From NCBI GenBank assembly GCA_963754445.1, contig CAVWFT010000001.1, positions 558,001 through 622,000 on the forward strand: 64,000 bases of DNA, written 5' to 3'. Below are positions 51,006-59,525 of this stretch, one piece after another; the first letter of the stretch is position 1; every line of letters begins with the position of its first letter. A program made the position numbers and the translations under genes. The stretch comes from Bog-473 sp963754445. GTDB taxonomy: Bacteria > Actinomycetota > Acidimicrobiia > Acidimicrobiales > RAAP-2. The notes under the pieces were generated by a model, which did not search any database, was not told the origin of the DNA, and worked only from the letters and a program-made list of their open reading frames with translations.

Positions 51006-52154
51006 CTACTCCGTGGGGTCGCCGTCGAGTCGGGACAGGATGCGCAGCATCACCTCGTCGGCGCCGGCGCCGATGGAGTCGAGGCGGGTGTCGCGGAAGT
51101 AGCGCGAGGTCCAGCTCTCCTCCATGTAGCCGATGCCGCCGTGGAACTGCACCGCCACGTCGGCCACCTCGCGTTGGAGGCGCGACCCCAGCAGCTTGCC
51201 GATGGTGGCGTAGCGGGTGGCGTCCTCGCCCCGCACGACCGCGTCGGCCGTGCTGCGCGCGTACGCCTGCAGCACGTCGTGGCGGGCGGAGAGCTCGGCC
51301 AGCACGAACTGGAGATGCTGGTTGGCCAGGAGCGGTGCGCCGAAGGCCCGGCGCTGGCGCAGGTACGACTTCGTCCGCTCGAGCGCCAGCGCGATGGAGC
51401 CGACCTGCTTGTAGAAGGTCATCAGCCGTTCGGCCTGGAACTGCACCATCTGCTGTTGGAAGCCGCGGCCGATCTCGCCGATCGTGTTGCGCACCGGCAC
51501 CCGGACGTCGGTGAACGCGAGCTCGGCGGTGTCGCTCGACCACATGCCGAGCTTCTCGAGCTTGCGCGACACCACCACGCCGTCGCGCGCGGTGGGGACG
51601 ACGATCAGCGACATGCCGCGCCCGCCCGGGTCGTCGGACGTGCGGGCCAGGAGGCACAGCCAGTCCGCCTGCGTGCCGTTGGTGATGTAGAGCTTGGATC
51701 CGTTGATGACCCACTCGTCGCCGTCGCGCACGGCCCGGGTCCTGATGCCGGCCACGTCGCTCCCGGCGTCGGGCTCGGTGACGGCGATGGACGTGACCAT
51801 CTCCCCGCGCACCGCGGGGACGAGGTACTGCTGCTTCAGCTCGGGCGATCCGTAGCGGGCCAGCGCCGGCGTGGACATGGACATCTGGACGGCCATGGCC
51901 ATCGGGACGCCACCACAGCTGATCCGTCCCATCTCCTCGCCCGCGATCATGGTGTAGGTGTGGTCGGCTCCCATCCCGCCGACCGCCTCGTCGTACTCCA
52001 GGCCCAAGAGGCCGACCGCACCGAGCTTGGGGAAGAGCTCATGGGCGGGGAAGGTGCGCGCCGCCTCCCACTCGTCGACGTAGGGCTCGATCTCCCGTTC
52101 GAAGAGGTCGCGCAGCGTCTTGCGGAAGAGCTGGTGCTCGGTCGTCTCGATCAC
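51006..52154 (-). CDS. Acyl-CoA dehydrogenase
   Basis: A 382-aa FAD enzyme introducing a 2,3-double bond into acyl-CoA. Motifs: GLLGLEYDEAVGGMGADHT, TSIAVTEPDAGSDVAGIRTR (FAD loop), WVINGSKLYITNGTQADWL and the C-terminal DSIGAGADEVMLRILSR, where Glu in GADE is in the catalytic-base position of this class. GTG 52154 is chosen over GTG 52163 because TAGCGT lies 7 bases before it (minus strand). Divergent from the enoyl-CoA hydratase of the carboxylase operon, so the two promoters share about 60 bp. Likely acts on citronellyl-, isovaleryl- or a similar branched acyl-CoA. Confidence 0.95.
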   Translation of the reverse strand: MIETTEHQLFRKTLRDLFEREIEPYVDEWEAARTFPAHELFPKLGAVGLLGLEYDEAVGGMGADHTYTMIAGEEMGRISCGGVPMAMAVQMSMSTPALARYGSPELKQQYLVPAVRGEMVTSIAVTEPDAGSDVAGIRTRAVRDGDEWVINGSKLYITNGTQADWLCLLARTSDDPGGRGMSLIVVPTARDGVVVSRKLEKLGMWSSDTAELAFTDVRVPVRNTIGEIGRGFQQQMVQFQAERLMTFYKQVGSIALALERTKSYLRQRRAFGAPLLANQHLQFVLAELSARHDVLQAYARSTADAVVRGEDATRYATIGKLLGSRLQREVADVAVQFHGGIGYMEESWTSRYFRDTRLDSIGAGADEVMLRILSRLDGDPTE

Positions 52155-52161
52155 CGCGCGC

Positions 52162-52167
52162 ACGCTA
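52162..52167 (-). promoter_or_regulatory. Putative -10 element of the acyl-CoA dehydrogenase gene (TAGCGT)
   Basis: Minus-strand TAGCGT followed by seven bases and GTG 52154. Divergent promoter partner of 52202-52207. Confidence 0.4.
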
Positions 52168-52201
52168 CCCGCGATCGGCGATCGTGCTCGGGCCACGCAC
52201 C

Positions 52202-52207
52202 TACACT
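52202..52207 (+). promoter_or_regulatory. Putative -10 element of the carboxylase operon (TACACT)
   Basis: TACACT lies 8 bases before GTG 52216. Both divergent promoters are inside the same 61-bp gap, so one regulator could control the whole pathway. Confidence 0.45.
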
Positions 52208-52215
52208 GCGCAGTC

Positions 52216-52977
52216 GTGACGGAGGCCATGGTCGGCGTGCAGCACGGAGACGGCATCCGCACCATCACGATGGACTCGCCGGCCAACCGCAACGCCCTCT
52301 CGAGCGCCCTGCTGGACCAGCTGGCCCGGGCGTTGCAGGCCGCCACGAGCGCGGAGGGCGTGCGGGCCATCGTCCTCACGGGTTCGGGGTCGGTGTTCTG
52401 CTCGGGGGCCGACCTGTCCGAGCGCGGCTCGGCGGCGCCCAACCGCATGCCCGAGATCCTCACTGCCATGGTGGAGAGCCCCGTGCCGATCATCGCCCGG
52501 GTCAACGGCCACGCCCGGGCGGGCGGCCTCGGCCTGATCGCCGCGGCCGACTTGGCGGTGGCGGCGGAGGCGAGCACGTTCGCCTTCACCGAGGTCCGGG
52601 TGGGCGTGGCACCGGCCATGATCCTCGTGCCGGCGCTGCGGGTGATGGACCGGCGCACCGTCACCCGCCTGGCCTTGACCGGCGAGCGCTTCGGCGCGGC
52701 CGAGGCCGCGGCGGCCGGCTTGCTCTCCGGCGTCGTGGCGGACGAGGCCGCGCTCGATGCCTGGGTGCACGCGCAGACGGACGCGTTGCGCAAGTCCGCG
52801 CCCGGCGCCGTCGCGGCAACCAAGGACCTGCTGCGCACCCTGGCGGGCGAGGAGTGGTCGAGCGGTCTGACCCGGGCCGCCACGACCTCGGCCACGCTCT
52901 TCGCCTCGGCCGAGGCGGCAGAGGGCATGGCGGCGTTCCTGGAGAAGCGCACGCCGGCTTGGGACACCACGCAGTGA
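52216..52977 (+). CDS. Enoyl-CoA hydratase, methylglutaconyl/isohexenylglutaconyl-type (LiuC/AtuE-like)
   Basis: A 253-aa crotonase. Oxyanion holes: VLTGSGSVFCSGADLSE and NGHARAGGLGLIAAADLAVA. The active-site loop FAFTEVRVGVAPAMILVPALR keeps the first glutamate (TEVRVG) but has no second glutamate, the pattern of methylglutaconyl-CoA and isohexenylglutaconyl-CoA hydratases (SEVRLGLIPATIS) rather than classic crotonases. First gene of the operon with the carboxylase subunits and AtuA; its stop overlaps the next GTG by 4 bp. This fits hydration of the product of a methylcrotonyl- or geranyl-type carboxylation. Confidence 0.88.
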   Translation: MTEAMVGVQHGDGIRTITMDSPANRNALSSALLDQLARALQAATSAEGVRAIVLTGSGSVFCSGADLSERGSAAPNRMPEILTAMVESPVPIIARVNGHARAGGLGLIAAADLAVAAEASTFAFTEVRVGVAPAMILVPALRVMDRRTVTRLALTGERFGAAEAAAAGLLSGVVADEAALDAWVHAQTDALRKSAPGAVAATKDLLRTLAGEEWSSGLTRAATTSATLFASAEAAEGMAAFLEKRTPAWDTTQ

Positions 52978-54572
52978 CGAGCGTCCTGCGGACGCGGCTC
53001 TCGGTGGCGGCAGGGGAGTTCGTGGCCAACGCGCAGGCCATGGGCGCGCTGGCGGACGAGGTCCGGGCGCGCCACGACGAGGTGCTGGCCGGCGGGGGGC
53101 CCCAGTACGTCGAGCGCCATCGGGCCCGGGCCAAGCTGATGGTCCGCGAGCGGCTGGAGGGACTGGCCGATCCGGGCACGCCCGTGCTCGAGCTCAGCCC
53201 GCTGGCCGGCCTGCACACCGGCGACCCGGTCGGCGGGGGCGTCGTGGTGGCCCTGGCCGAGATCGCCCACACGCAGTGTCTGGTGATCGCCAACGACCCG
53301 ACGGTGCGGGGCGGGACGACGAGCCCGACCACCATCCGCAAACTGCTGCGGGCCATGGACGTGGCCGAGGAGAACCGACTCCCGCTGGTGCTGCTGGTGG
53401 AGTCCGGCGGGGCCGACCTGCCGCGCCAGGCCGACGTCTTCGTGCCGGGGGGCGAGCAGTTCCGCCGCCTGACCCAGCTCTCCGCCCAGGGCATCCCGAC
53501 CGTCTGCGTGGTGTTCGGCTCGTCGACGGCGGGCGGGGCCTACCTGCCGGGCATGAGCGACTACACGGTCATGGTGGAGGACCGGGCCCGCGTGTTCCTG
53601 GGCGGGCCGCCCCTGGTGAAGATGGCCATCGGTGAGGACGCGGACGAAGAGGAGCTGGGCGGGGCGACCATGCACGCCCGGGTGTCGGGCCTGTGCGACT
53701 ACCTGGCCCGCGACGAGGGCGACGCGCTCCGCATCGCCCGGGGCATCGTCGCCCACCTGCACTGGCGACGGCTCGGTCCGGGGCCGAGCGCCCCCGCCCG
53801 GCCACCCCTGTACCCGGCCGAGGAACTGCTCGGGATCGCGTCCGTGGACGTCCGGGTGCCCTTCGACGTGCGCGAGGTGCTGGCCCGCATCCTCGACGGC
53901 TCCGAGTTCGAGGAGTTCAAGGAGTCCTACGGGGCGCAGCTGGTCTGCGGCTGGGCCAGCCTCGGGGGCTATCCCATCGGGGTGGTGGCCAACAACGGCA
54001 TCCTCTTCTCGCCCGAGGCGCAGAAGGGGGCGCAGTTCATCGCCCTGTGCAACCGCATCGACACACCCATCCTGTTCGTGCAGAACATCACCGGCTTCAT
54101 GGTGGGGACGCGCTACGAGCAGGGCGGGATCATCAAGGACGGCGCCAAGCTGATCAACGCCGTGTCCAACTCGACCGTCCCCCACCTGACCCTGATGGTG
54201 GGTGCGAGCTACGGGGCCGGGAACTACGCCATGGCCGGGCGGGCCTACGACCCGCGCTTCGTCTTCACGTGGCCCAATCACCGCATCGCGGTCATGGGGC
54301 CCAAGCAGCTGGCCGGTGTCCTCTCCATCGTGCGCCGCAACGCCGCCGCCGCGGCCGGCCGGCCCTTCGACGAGGCGGCCGACGACGAGCTCCGCGTGGC
54401 CACCGAGCGCCAGATCGAGGAGGAGTCGACCGCCGCCTTCGCCACGGGTCGCCTGTGGGACGACGGCATCATCGATCCGCGCGACACGCGGACCGTGCTG
54501 GCCATCGCGTTGACCGCCGTGCACTCGGCCCCCGTGCGCGGCACGGCCGTCTTCGGCGTGGTGCGGCACTGA
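52974..54572 (+). CDS. Acyl-CoA carboxylase, carboxyltransferase (beta) subunit
   Basis: A 532-aa biotin-dependent carboxyltransferase. GTG 52974 overlaps the previous stop. N-lobe: YVERHRARAKLMVRERLEGL, VVVALAEIAHTQCLVIANDP, NRLPLVLLVESGGADLPRQA and VFGSSTAGGAYLPGMSDYTV. C-lobe: VNNGILF-type QKGAQFIALCNRIDTPILFV, NITGFMVGTRYEQGGIIKDG, VGASYGAGNYAMAGRAYDPR and WPNHRIAVMGPKQLAGVLS. The MVGTxYEQGGIIKDGAK stretch is typical of methylcrotonyl/geranyl-CoA carboxylases rather than propionyl-CoA ones. It pairs with the biotin carboxylase encoded next. Confidence 0.94.
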   Translation: MTSVLRTRLSVAAGEFVANAQAMGALADEVRARHDEVLAGGGPQYVERHRARAKLMVRERLEGLADPGTPVLELSPLAGLHTGDPVGGGVVVALAEIAHTQCLVIANDPTVRGGTTSPTTIRKLLRAMDVAEENRLPLVLLVESGGADLPRQADVFVPGGEQFRRLTQLSAQGIPTVCVVFGSSTAGGAYLPGMSDYTVMVEDRARVFLGGPPLVKMAIGEDADEEELGGATMHARVSGLCDYLARDEGDALRIARGIVAHLHWRRLGPGPSAPARPPLYPAEELLGIASVDVRVPFDVREVLARILDGSEFEEFKESYGAQLVCGWASLGGYPIGVVANNGILFSPEAQKGAQFIALCNRIDTPILFVQNITGFMVGTRYEQGGIIKDGAKLINAVSNSTVPHLTLMVGASYGAGNYAMAGRAYDPRFVFTWPNHRIAVMGPKQLAGVLSIVRRNAAAAAGRPFDEAADDELRVATERQIEEESTAAFATGRLWDDGIIDPRDTRTVLAIALTAVHSAPVRGTAVFGVVRH

Positions 54573-56542
54573 TGGCCGCGTTGCGACGGATCCTGGTGGC
54601 CAACCGGGGAGAGATCGCGCGGCGGGTCATCCGCGGCGCCCACGACGCCGGGGCCGAGGCCGTCGCGGTCTTCGCGGGCGACGACGCCACCGGTCCGCAC
54701 GTGGCCGAGGCGGACGCGGCCGTGCTCCTGGGCGGCGCGTCGCTGGCCGAGACCTACCTCGACCCCGACGCGCTCGTGGAGGCAGCCGTGCGGGCCCGCT
54801 GCGACGCGCTCCATCCCGGGTACGGGTTCTTGTCGGAGGACCCGCGCCTGCCCGAGGCCTGCGTGGCGGCGGGCGTGATCTGGGTCGGGCCGACGCCCGA
54901 GTCCATGCGCGTCATGGGCTACAAGACGCGGGCCAAGGAGGTCGTGGCGGCGGCCGGGGTGCCGGTGCTGCCCGGCGCCACCGTGCCGGCGGGCGCGTCG
55001 CCGGACGCGCTGGCGGCGGCGGCCTCGGGGATCGGCTACCCCCTCTTGGTGAAGGCCTCGGCCGGCGGGGGCGGCCGGGGCATGCGCGTGGTGGCGACGG
55101 CCGACGAGTTGTCCGAGGCGGTGGCGGCGGCCCAGCGCGAGGCCGCGGGGGCCTTCGGTTCGGACGAGGTCTTCTTGGAGCGCTACCTCGCCACGCCGCG
55201 TCACGTCGAGGTCCAGCTGATCGGGGACCGCCAGGGCACCGTCGTGCACCTCTTCGACCGCGAGTGCTCGGTGCAGCGCCGCCATCAGAAAGTGGTCGAG
55301 GAGGCCCCGGCCGCCCTGGTGCCCGCCGCGGTGCGCCACGCCATGTGGGAATCGGCCGTCGCCGCCGGCCGCGCCGTGGGCTACGAGGGTGTCGGGACGG
55401 TCGAGTACCTGGTCGACGACGGCGGCTTCTACTTCCTCGAGATGAACACCCGCCTGCAGGTGGAGCACGGGGTCACCGAGCTGGTGACGGGGCTGGACCT
55501 CGTCGGCCTGCAGCTCGGCGTGGCGGCCGGCCTGCCGTTGCCCATGACCCAGGACGAGGTGGCCTGCGCCGGCCACGCCATCGAGGTGCGCCTCTGCGCC
55601 GAGCGCCCCCGCGAGGAGTACCGACCCACGCCGGGCTCGGTCAGCCACGTCCGCTGGCCCGAGGGTGTGGGCCTGCGGGTCGACCGGGCGATCGAGTCGG
55701 GGAGCGTGGTGAGCGCCGCCTACGATTCGCTGGTGGCCAAGCTCATGGCGCACGGCCGGGACCGGGGCCAGGCACTGTCCCGCCTCTCGTCCGCCCTCGG
55801 CGCCCTCGAGCTCGACGGCCTCGAGACCAACCGGGACCTGCTGGCCGCGCTGCTCGCCGACGCCGCCTTCTCGGGCGGGACGTTCGACATCCACTCCCTC
55901 GACCGGCGGCACGATCTGCGTGACGCCACGCTGCCTCCCGACGTCCGCCGGCGTCACGGCGCGGCCGTGGCGGCCGACCTGCTGGCCCGGCGGGCCGCGC
56001 AAAGCCTGGTGCCGGTCCCGGCCGCCGGCTGGCGCAACGTCGGCACCGCACTGCACGCCGAGGAGCTGACCGACGCCGCCGGCACGCTGCACGTGCGAGC
56101 GGCGGCGCCCGACGCGCCCGTCACCGTCCTCGACGACGGACAGTGGCGCGCCGTCGGCACGGCCGTCGTGGGCGACGGCGCGGTCGATCTCCTCGACGGC
56201 GACGGCCTGCGCCGGCGCTACGCGGTGCGCCACGGCGCGCACCTCGCCTGCGTCAACGGGCCCGAGGGCCAGTCCAGCTTCAGCCTGCGGGCGCCCGACG
56301 ACGCGGTCGCCCGCGAGGGGGTGGCCGGGCAGTGCCGGGCCCCGCTGCCCGGCGCGGTCACCAAGGTGCTGGTGGCGCTCGACGAGACGGTGGCCGAGGG
56401 GGACGGGCTGGTGGTTCTCGAGGCGATGAAGATGGAGCACACGCTGCGGGCGGACGGTGCCGGGCGGGTGAGCCGGATCGACTGCCGGCCCGGCCAGCAG
56501 GTCGACGCCGGAGACCTCCTGGTGGCGGTGGAGCCGCAATGA
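54572..56542 (+). CDS. Acyl-CoA carboxylase, biotin carboxylase-BCCP (alpha) subunit
   Basis: A 656-aa alpha chain that carboxylates its own biotin. Biotin carboxylase: ILVANRGEIARRVIRGAHDA, LVKASAGGGGRGMRVVATAD (glycine-rich ATP loop), RHVEVQLIGDRQGTVVHLF, CSVQRRHQKVVEEAPA and YFLEMNTRLQVEHGVTELVT. A linker domain of about 140 residues follows, and the C-terminal biotinyl domain has VVLEAMKMEHTLRA near residue 615, with Lys as the biotin site (EAMKMEH). The ATG overlaps the stop of the beta subunit by one base. Whole length matches MCC/GCC alpha subunits. Confidence 0.95.
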   Translation: MAALRRILVANRGEIARRVIRGAHDAGAEAVAVFAGDDATGPHVAEADAAVLLGGASLAETYLDPDALVEAAVRARCDALHPGYGFLSEDPRLPEACVAAGVIWVGPTPESMRVMGYKTRAKEVVAAAGVPVLPGATVPAGASPDALAAAASGIGYPLLVKASAGGGGRGMRVVATADELSEAVAAAQREAAGAFGSDEVFLERYLATPRHVEVQLIGDRQGTVVHLFDRECSVQRRHQKVVEEAPAALVPAAVRHAMWESAVAAGRAVGYEGVGTVEYLVDDGGFYFLEMNTRLQVEHGVTELVTGLDLVGLQLGVAAGLPLPMTQDEVACAGHAIEVRLCAERPREEYRPTPGSVSHVRWPEGVGLRVDRAIESGSVVSAAYDSLVAKLMAHGRDRGQALSRLSSALGALELDGLETNRDLLAALLADAAFSGGTFDIHSLDRRHDLRDATLPPDVRRRHGAAVAADLLARRAAQSLVPVPAAGWRNVGTALHAEELTDAAGTLHVRAAAPDAPVTVLDDGQWRAVGTAVVGDGAVDLLDGDGLRRRYAVRHGAHLACVNGPEGQSSFSLRAPDDAVAREGVAGQCRAPLPGAVTKVLVALDETVAEGDGLVVLEAMKMEHTLRADGAGRVSRIDCRPGQQVDAGDLLVAVEPQ

Positions 56543-58338
56543 GCGAGCCGGGCCACGTGCTGCGCGTCGCCAACTGCAGCGGCTTCTTCGGCGACCGGGC
56601 CGGCGCGGCGAAGGAGATGGTCGACGGCGGTCCCATCGACGTCCTGATGGGGGACTGGCTGGCCGAGCTGACGATGTACATCCTGCACAAGACCCGCCAG
56701 CGCAGCGGCGGCTACGCCCGCACCTTCCTGCGCGAGCTCGAGGACGTGCTGCCGACGTGCATCGAGCGCGGCATCACCGTCGTCTCCAACGCCGGGGGAC
56801 TGCACCCCGAAGGGCTGGCCGACGCCGTGCGCGAGCTGGCCAAGCGCCAAGGGGTCGACGTGTCGGTGGCCTCGGTCTCGGGCGACGACATCACCGACCG
56901 CCTCCCCGCCCTCCAAGAGCGGGGGGAACGGTTCGTCAACCTCGACACCGGCGAAGCGCTGCCCGCCGGAGCGCCGGTCGTGACGGCCAACGCCTACCTG
57001 CCCGCTCGGCCCATCGCCGACGCGCTGGCCGCCGGGGCCCAGGTGGTCGTGACCGGGCGGGTCACCGACGCCGCACTCGTGGTCGGTCCGGCGCTGCACG
57101 CCTTCGGCTGGTCCGACGACGACCTCGACGCCATCGCCGGCGCCGTGGTGGCCGGTCACGTCATCGAGTGCGGCGCCCAGTGCTGCGGCGGGAACTACGC
57201 CTTCTTCGAGGAGATCCCCGGCCGCGAGCGGATCGGCTTCCCCCTGGCCGAGATGCACGCCGACGGCTCGGCGGTCATCACCAAGCATCCGGGCACGGGC
57301 GGCGCCGTCACCGTCGGGACGGTCACGGCCCAGCTCCTCTACGAAGTCGGCGGTCCGCGCTACCTGAGCCCCGACGCGGTGGCCCGTTTCGACAGCATCG
57401 AGGTCACCCAGGTCGGCCCGGACCGGGTGCGCCTCAGCGGCGTGCGGGGCGAGGCACCACCGCCGACCCTCAAGGTGACGGCCAACCTCGACGCCGGCTG
57501 GCGCAACGCCATGACCCTGGCCATCACCGGAGCCCAGGTGGGCGAGAAGGCGCGGATGGCCGCCGACGCCGTGTGGGCCGGTATCGCCGGCGGCCGGGCG
57601 TCCTTCGCCGAGACGGCCGAGGACCTCTCGGGCGACCTGACGGGGGGCGGCATGGCGTACCTGCGACTGGCCGTGCGGGGCGACGACGAGCTCGCCGTCG
57701 GCCGGGCCTTCTCAGGGGCCGTCGTCGAGACCAGCCTCTCGAGCTACCCGGGCACCTTCTTCACCTCCGCCCCCTCGGGAGCCCAGGGCGTGGCCCGCTA
57801 CTGGCCCACCACGGTGGCCGTCGGCGCCGTGACGCCGCGGGTGCGCTGTGGGGGCGCGCCGGTGGCCAGCGCCATGCCCACCGTCACCGCCACCCCCGGC
57901 AGTGCCCCGGGCGACGAGCCGGATCCGGTGCTGCCGGGCCGGCCCGCCGGCGCGACCGGCCTGGTGTCGGTCCCCCTCCACGTCCTGGTGGGTGCCCGCT
58001 CGGGCGACAAGGGCGGCGACGCCAACGTGGGTCTGTGGGCCGACACCGACGAGGTGGCCCGATGGCTCCTCGACGCGTTCGACGTCGAGGCCTTCCGGGC
58101 CGCGCTGCCCGAGGCGGCTCCCTACGCGACCGAGCGCCACCCGCTGCCCAACCTCCGGGCCGTGAACTTCGTGGTGCACGGCATCCTCGGCTGGGGCGTG
58201 GCCTCCAACCTCCGCCTCGACACCCAGGCCAAGGGTCTGGGTGAGCTGTTGCGCTCCCGCACGGTCGCCGTGCCGCCGGCCCTCGTGGCCCAGGGCCCGC
58301 CGGCGCGGCGCTGGGCCGCCGTCCGGCCCGCCGGCTGA
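56539..58338 (+). CDS. atuA: Acyclic terpene utilisation protein AtuA family (DUF1446)
   Basis: A 599-aa AtuA-like protein. The N-terminal DUF1446 region (about 1-440) starts LRVANCSGFFGDRAGAAKEM and has DVLMGDWLAELTMYILHKTR, VVTGRVTDAALVVGPALH, CGAQCCGGNYAFFEEIPG and EVGGPRYLSPDAVARFDSIE. The C-terminal ~100 residues (VSVPLHVLVGARSGDKGGDA, NFVVHGILGWGVASNLRLD) are the AtuA-like ferredoxin-fold domain. AtuA is required for growth on citronellol and geraniol in Pseudomonas, but its reaction is unknown. ATGA overlap with the carboxylase alpha chain confirms a shared operon. Confidence 0.92.
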   Translation: MSEPGHVLRVANCSGFFGDRAGAAKEMVDGGPIDVLMGDWLAELTMYILHKTRQRSGGYARTFLRELEDVLPTCIERGITVVSNAGGLHPEGLADAVRELAKRQGVDVSVASVSGDDITDRLPALQERGERFVNLDTGEALPAGAPVVTANAYLPARPIADALAAGAQVVVTGRVTDAALVVGPALHAFGWSDDDLDAIAGAVVAGHVIECGAQCCGGNYAFFEEIPGRERIGFPLAEMHADGSAVITKHPGTGGAVTVGTVTAQLLYEVGGPRYLSPDAVARFDSIEVTQVGPDRVRLSGVRGEAPPPTLKVTANLDAGWRNAMTLAITGAQVGEKARMAADAVWAGIAGGRASFAETAEDLSGDLTGGGMAYLRLAVRGDDELAVGRAFSGAVVETSLSSYPGTFFTSAPSGAQGVARYWPTTVAVGAVTPRVRCGGAPVASAMPTVTATPGSAPGDEPDPVLPGRPAGATGLVSVPLHVLVGARSGDKGGDANVGLWADTDEVARWLLDAFDVEAFRAALPEAAPYATERHPLPNLRAVNFVVHGILGWGVASNLRLDTQAKGLGELLRSRTVAVPPALVAQGPPARRWAAVRPAG

Positions 58339-58343
58339 TCCCG

Positions 58344-59525
58344 ATGGAGGCCGCCGCCACGGACATGACCGTCCGCTTCGTCGCCTTCCTGGCCGGCATC
58401 GTCCTGGTCCTGGTGACGGTGTGGAGCGTCTTCACCGCCCTGGTCGTGCCACGGGTGACCTCGTCGCGGGTCCAGCGCGGCGTGGCCCGGGCGCTGGGCG
58501 GGGCGGCCCATCGGCTCGCCCCCCACTTGCCGTCCTACGAGGTGCGCGACCGGGTCCTGTCCTTCGTGGGGCCGGCCGCCATGGTGCTGCTGTTCGCCAT
58601 CTGGCTCCTGCTGCTCGTGCTGGGCTTCGGCCTCGTCATCTGGTGGGACGGCGGTGTCGACTTCGCCACCGCGCTCGGCGTCGCCGGCTCGTCGGTCTTC
58701 ACCCTGGGCATCGCCACCGTCCACCACGACGGTCCCGAGACACTCGAGATCATCGCAGCGGGGATCGGCCTCCTCGTCATCGCCCTCGAGATCGCCTATC
58801 TCCCCGCCCTCTACAGCGCGTTCGCCGCCCGCGAGACCGCGGTGACGCTGCTGGCCGCCCGCTCGGGCACCCCGGCCTGGGGACCCGAGATCCTGGCCCG
58901 CCACCACTTCCTCGAGACGATGGACGAGCTGCCGCCCCTCTACTCGGAGTGGGAGCGCTGGGCGGCCACCGTGTCGGAGAGCCACGCCAACTATCCCGCC
59001 CTGATGTGGTTCCGCTCACCGGTGTCGACCCGGAGCTGGTTGACCGGCCTGGTGGCCATGATGGACTCGGCGGCGCTCTACCACTCGGTGAGCCCCGAGA
59101 TCGCGCCCCGCGAGGCGCGTCTCTGCCTCTCCATGGGCACCAACTGCCTGCGCTCCATGGCCGGCGCCCTCAACATCGCCTTCTCGCTCGACCCCCTGCC
59201 GACCGACGGCATCCGGCTCACCCGCAAGGAGTTCGACGAGGGCTTCGCCCGGCTCGAGCAGCGTTCCTTCCCGCTCGAACGCGACGCGGACGAGGCCTGG
59301 CGTCACTTCCAGGGCTGGCGGGTCAACTACGAGCCCATCGTCGACGCGCTCACGCCGTTGCTCGTCCCCCCGCCCGCACCCTGGTTCATCGCCCGCCCCG
59401 AGCTCGGTGCGGCCGAGTGGCCGGTCGTGCTCAACCGGACGCCCGACGAACCGCAGGGGTCTCAGTTCTTCGGGTCCAAGAGGATCTTCAAGACGCCGTC
59501 GGAGCGCGAGTCGAACAACTCGTAG
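58344..59525 (+). CDS. Channel-like membrane protein of unknown function
   Basis: A 393-aa protein with a first helix at about 10-30 (VRFVAFLAGIVLVLVTVWSV), two more near 72-95 (AAMVLLFAIWLLLLVLGFGL) and 132-152 (IIAAGIGLLVIALEIAYLPA), and a re-entrant-looking segment ALGVAGSSVFTLGIATV between them, in the place of a pore loop but lacking the GYG filter. The remaining 220 residues are cytoplasmic and mostly helical. Ion-channel-like bacterial families share this layout. It starts 5 bp after the atuA stop. Its last 64 bases (about 21 codons) are antisense to the end of the alcohol dehydrogenase gene. Confidence 0.72.
   Translation: MEAAATDMTVRFVAFLAGIVLVLVTVWSVFTALVVPRVTSSRVQRGVARALGGAAHRLAPHLPSYEVRDRVLSFVGPAAMVLLFAIWLLLLVLGFGLVIWWDGGVDFATALGVAGSSVFTLGIATVHHDGPETLEIIAAGIGLLVIALEIAYLPALYSAFAARETAVTLLAARSGTPAWGPEILARHHFLETMDELPPLYSEWERWAATVSESHANYPALMWFRSPVSTRSWLTGLVAMMDSAALYHSVSPEIAPREARLCLSMGTNCLRSMAGALNIAFSLDPLPTDGIRLTRKEFDEGFARLEQRSFPLERDADEAWRHFQGWRVNYEPIVDALTPLLVPPPAPWFIARPELGAAEWPVVLNRTPDEPQGSQFFGSKRIFKTPSERESNNS

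Noticed and set aside
52216..52977. Reading the hydratase as a classic beta-oxidation crotonase
   Set aside because: It lacks the second active-site glutamate and sits in a carboxylase operon, so a methylglutaconyl/isohexenylglutaconyl-type enzyme fits better.
51006..54569. Minus-strand open frame of 1187 aa ending in the acyl-CoA dehydrogenase
   Set aside because: The true gene begins at 52154 behind a -10 element; everything upstream in that frame is antisense to the carboxylase operon.
50868..54572. Very long plus-strand open frame of 1234 aa spanning the acyl-CoA dehydrogenase, hydratase and carboxyltransferase
   Set aside because: Only the last 532 residues (from 52974) have family motifs; the rest is an antisense/other-frame shadow of well-supported genes, a normal effect of high GC content.
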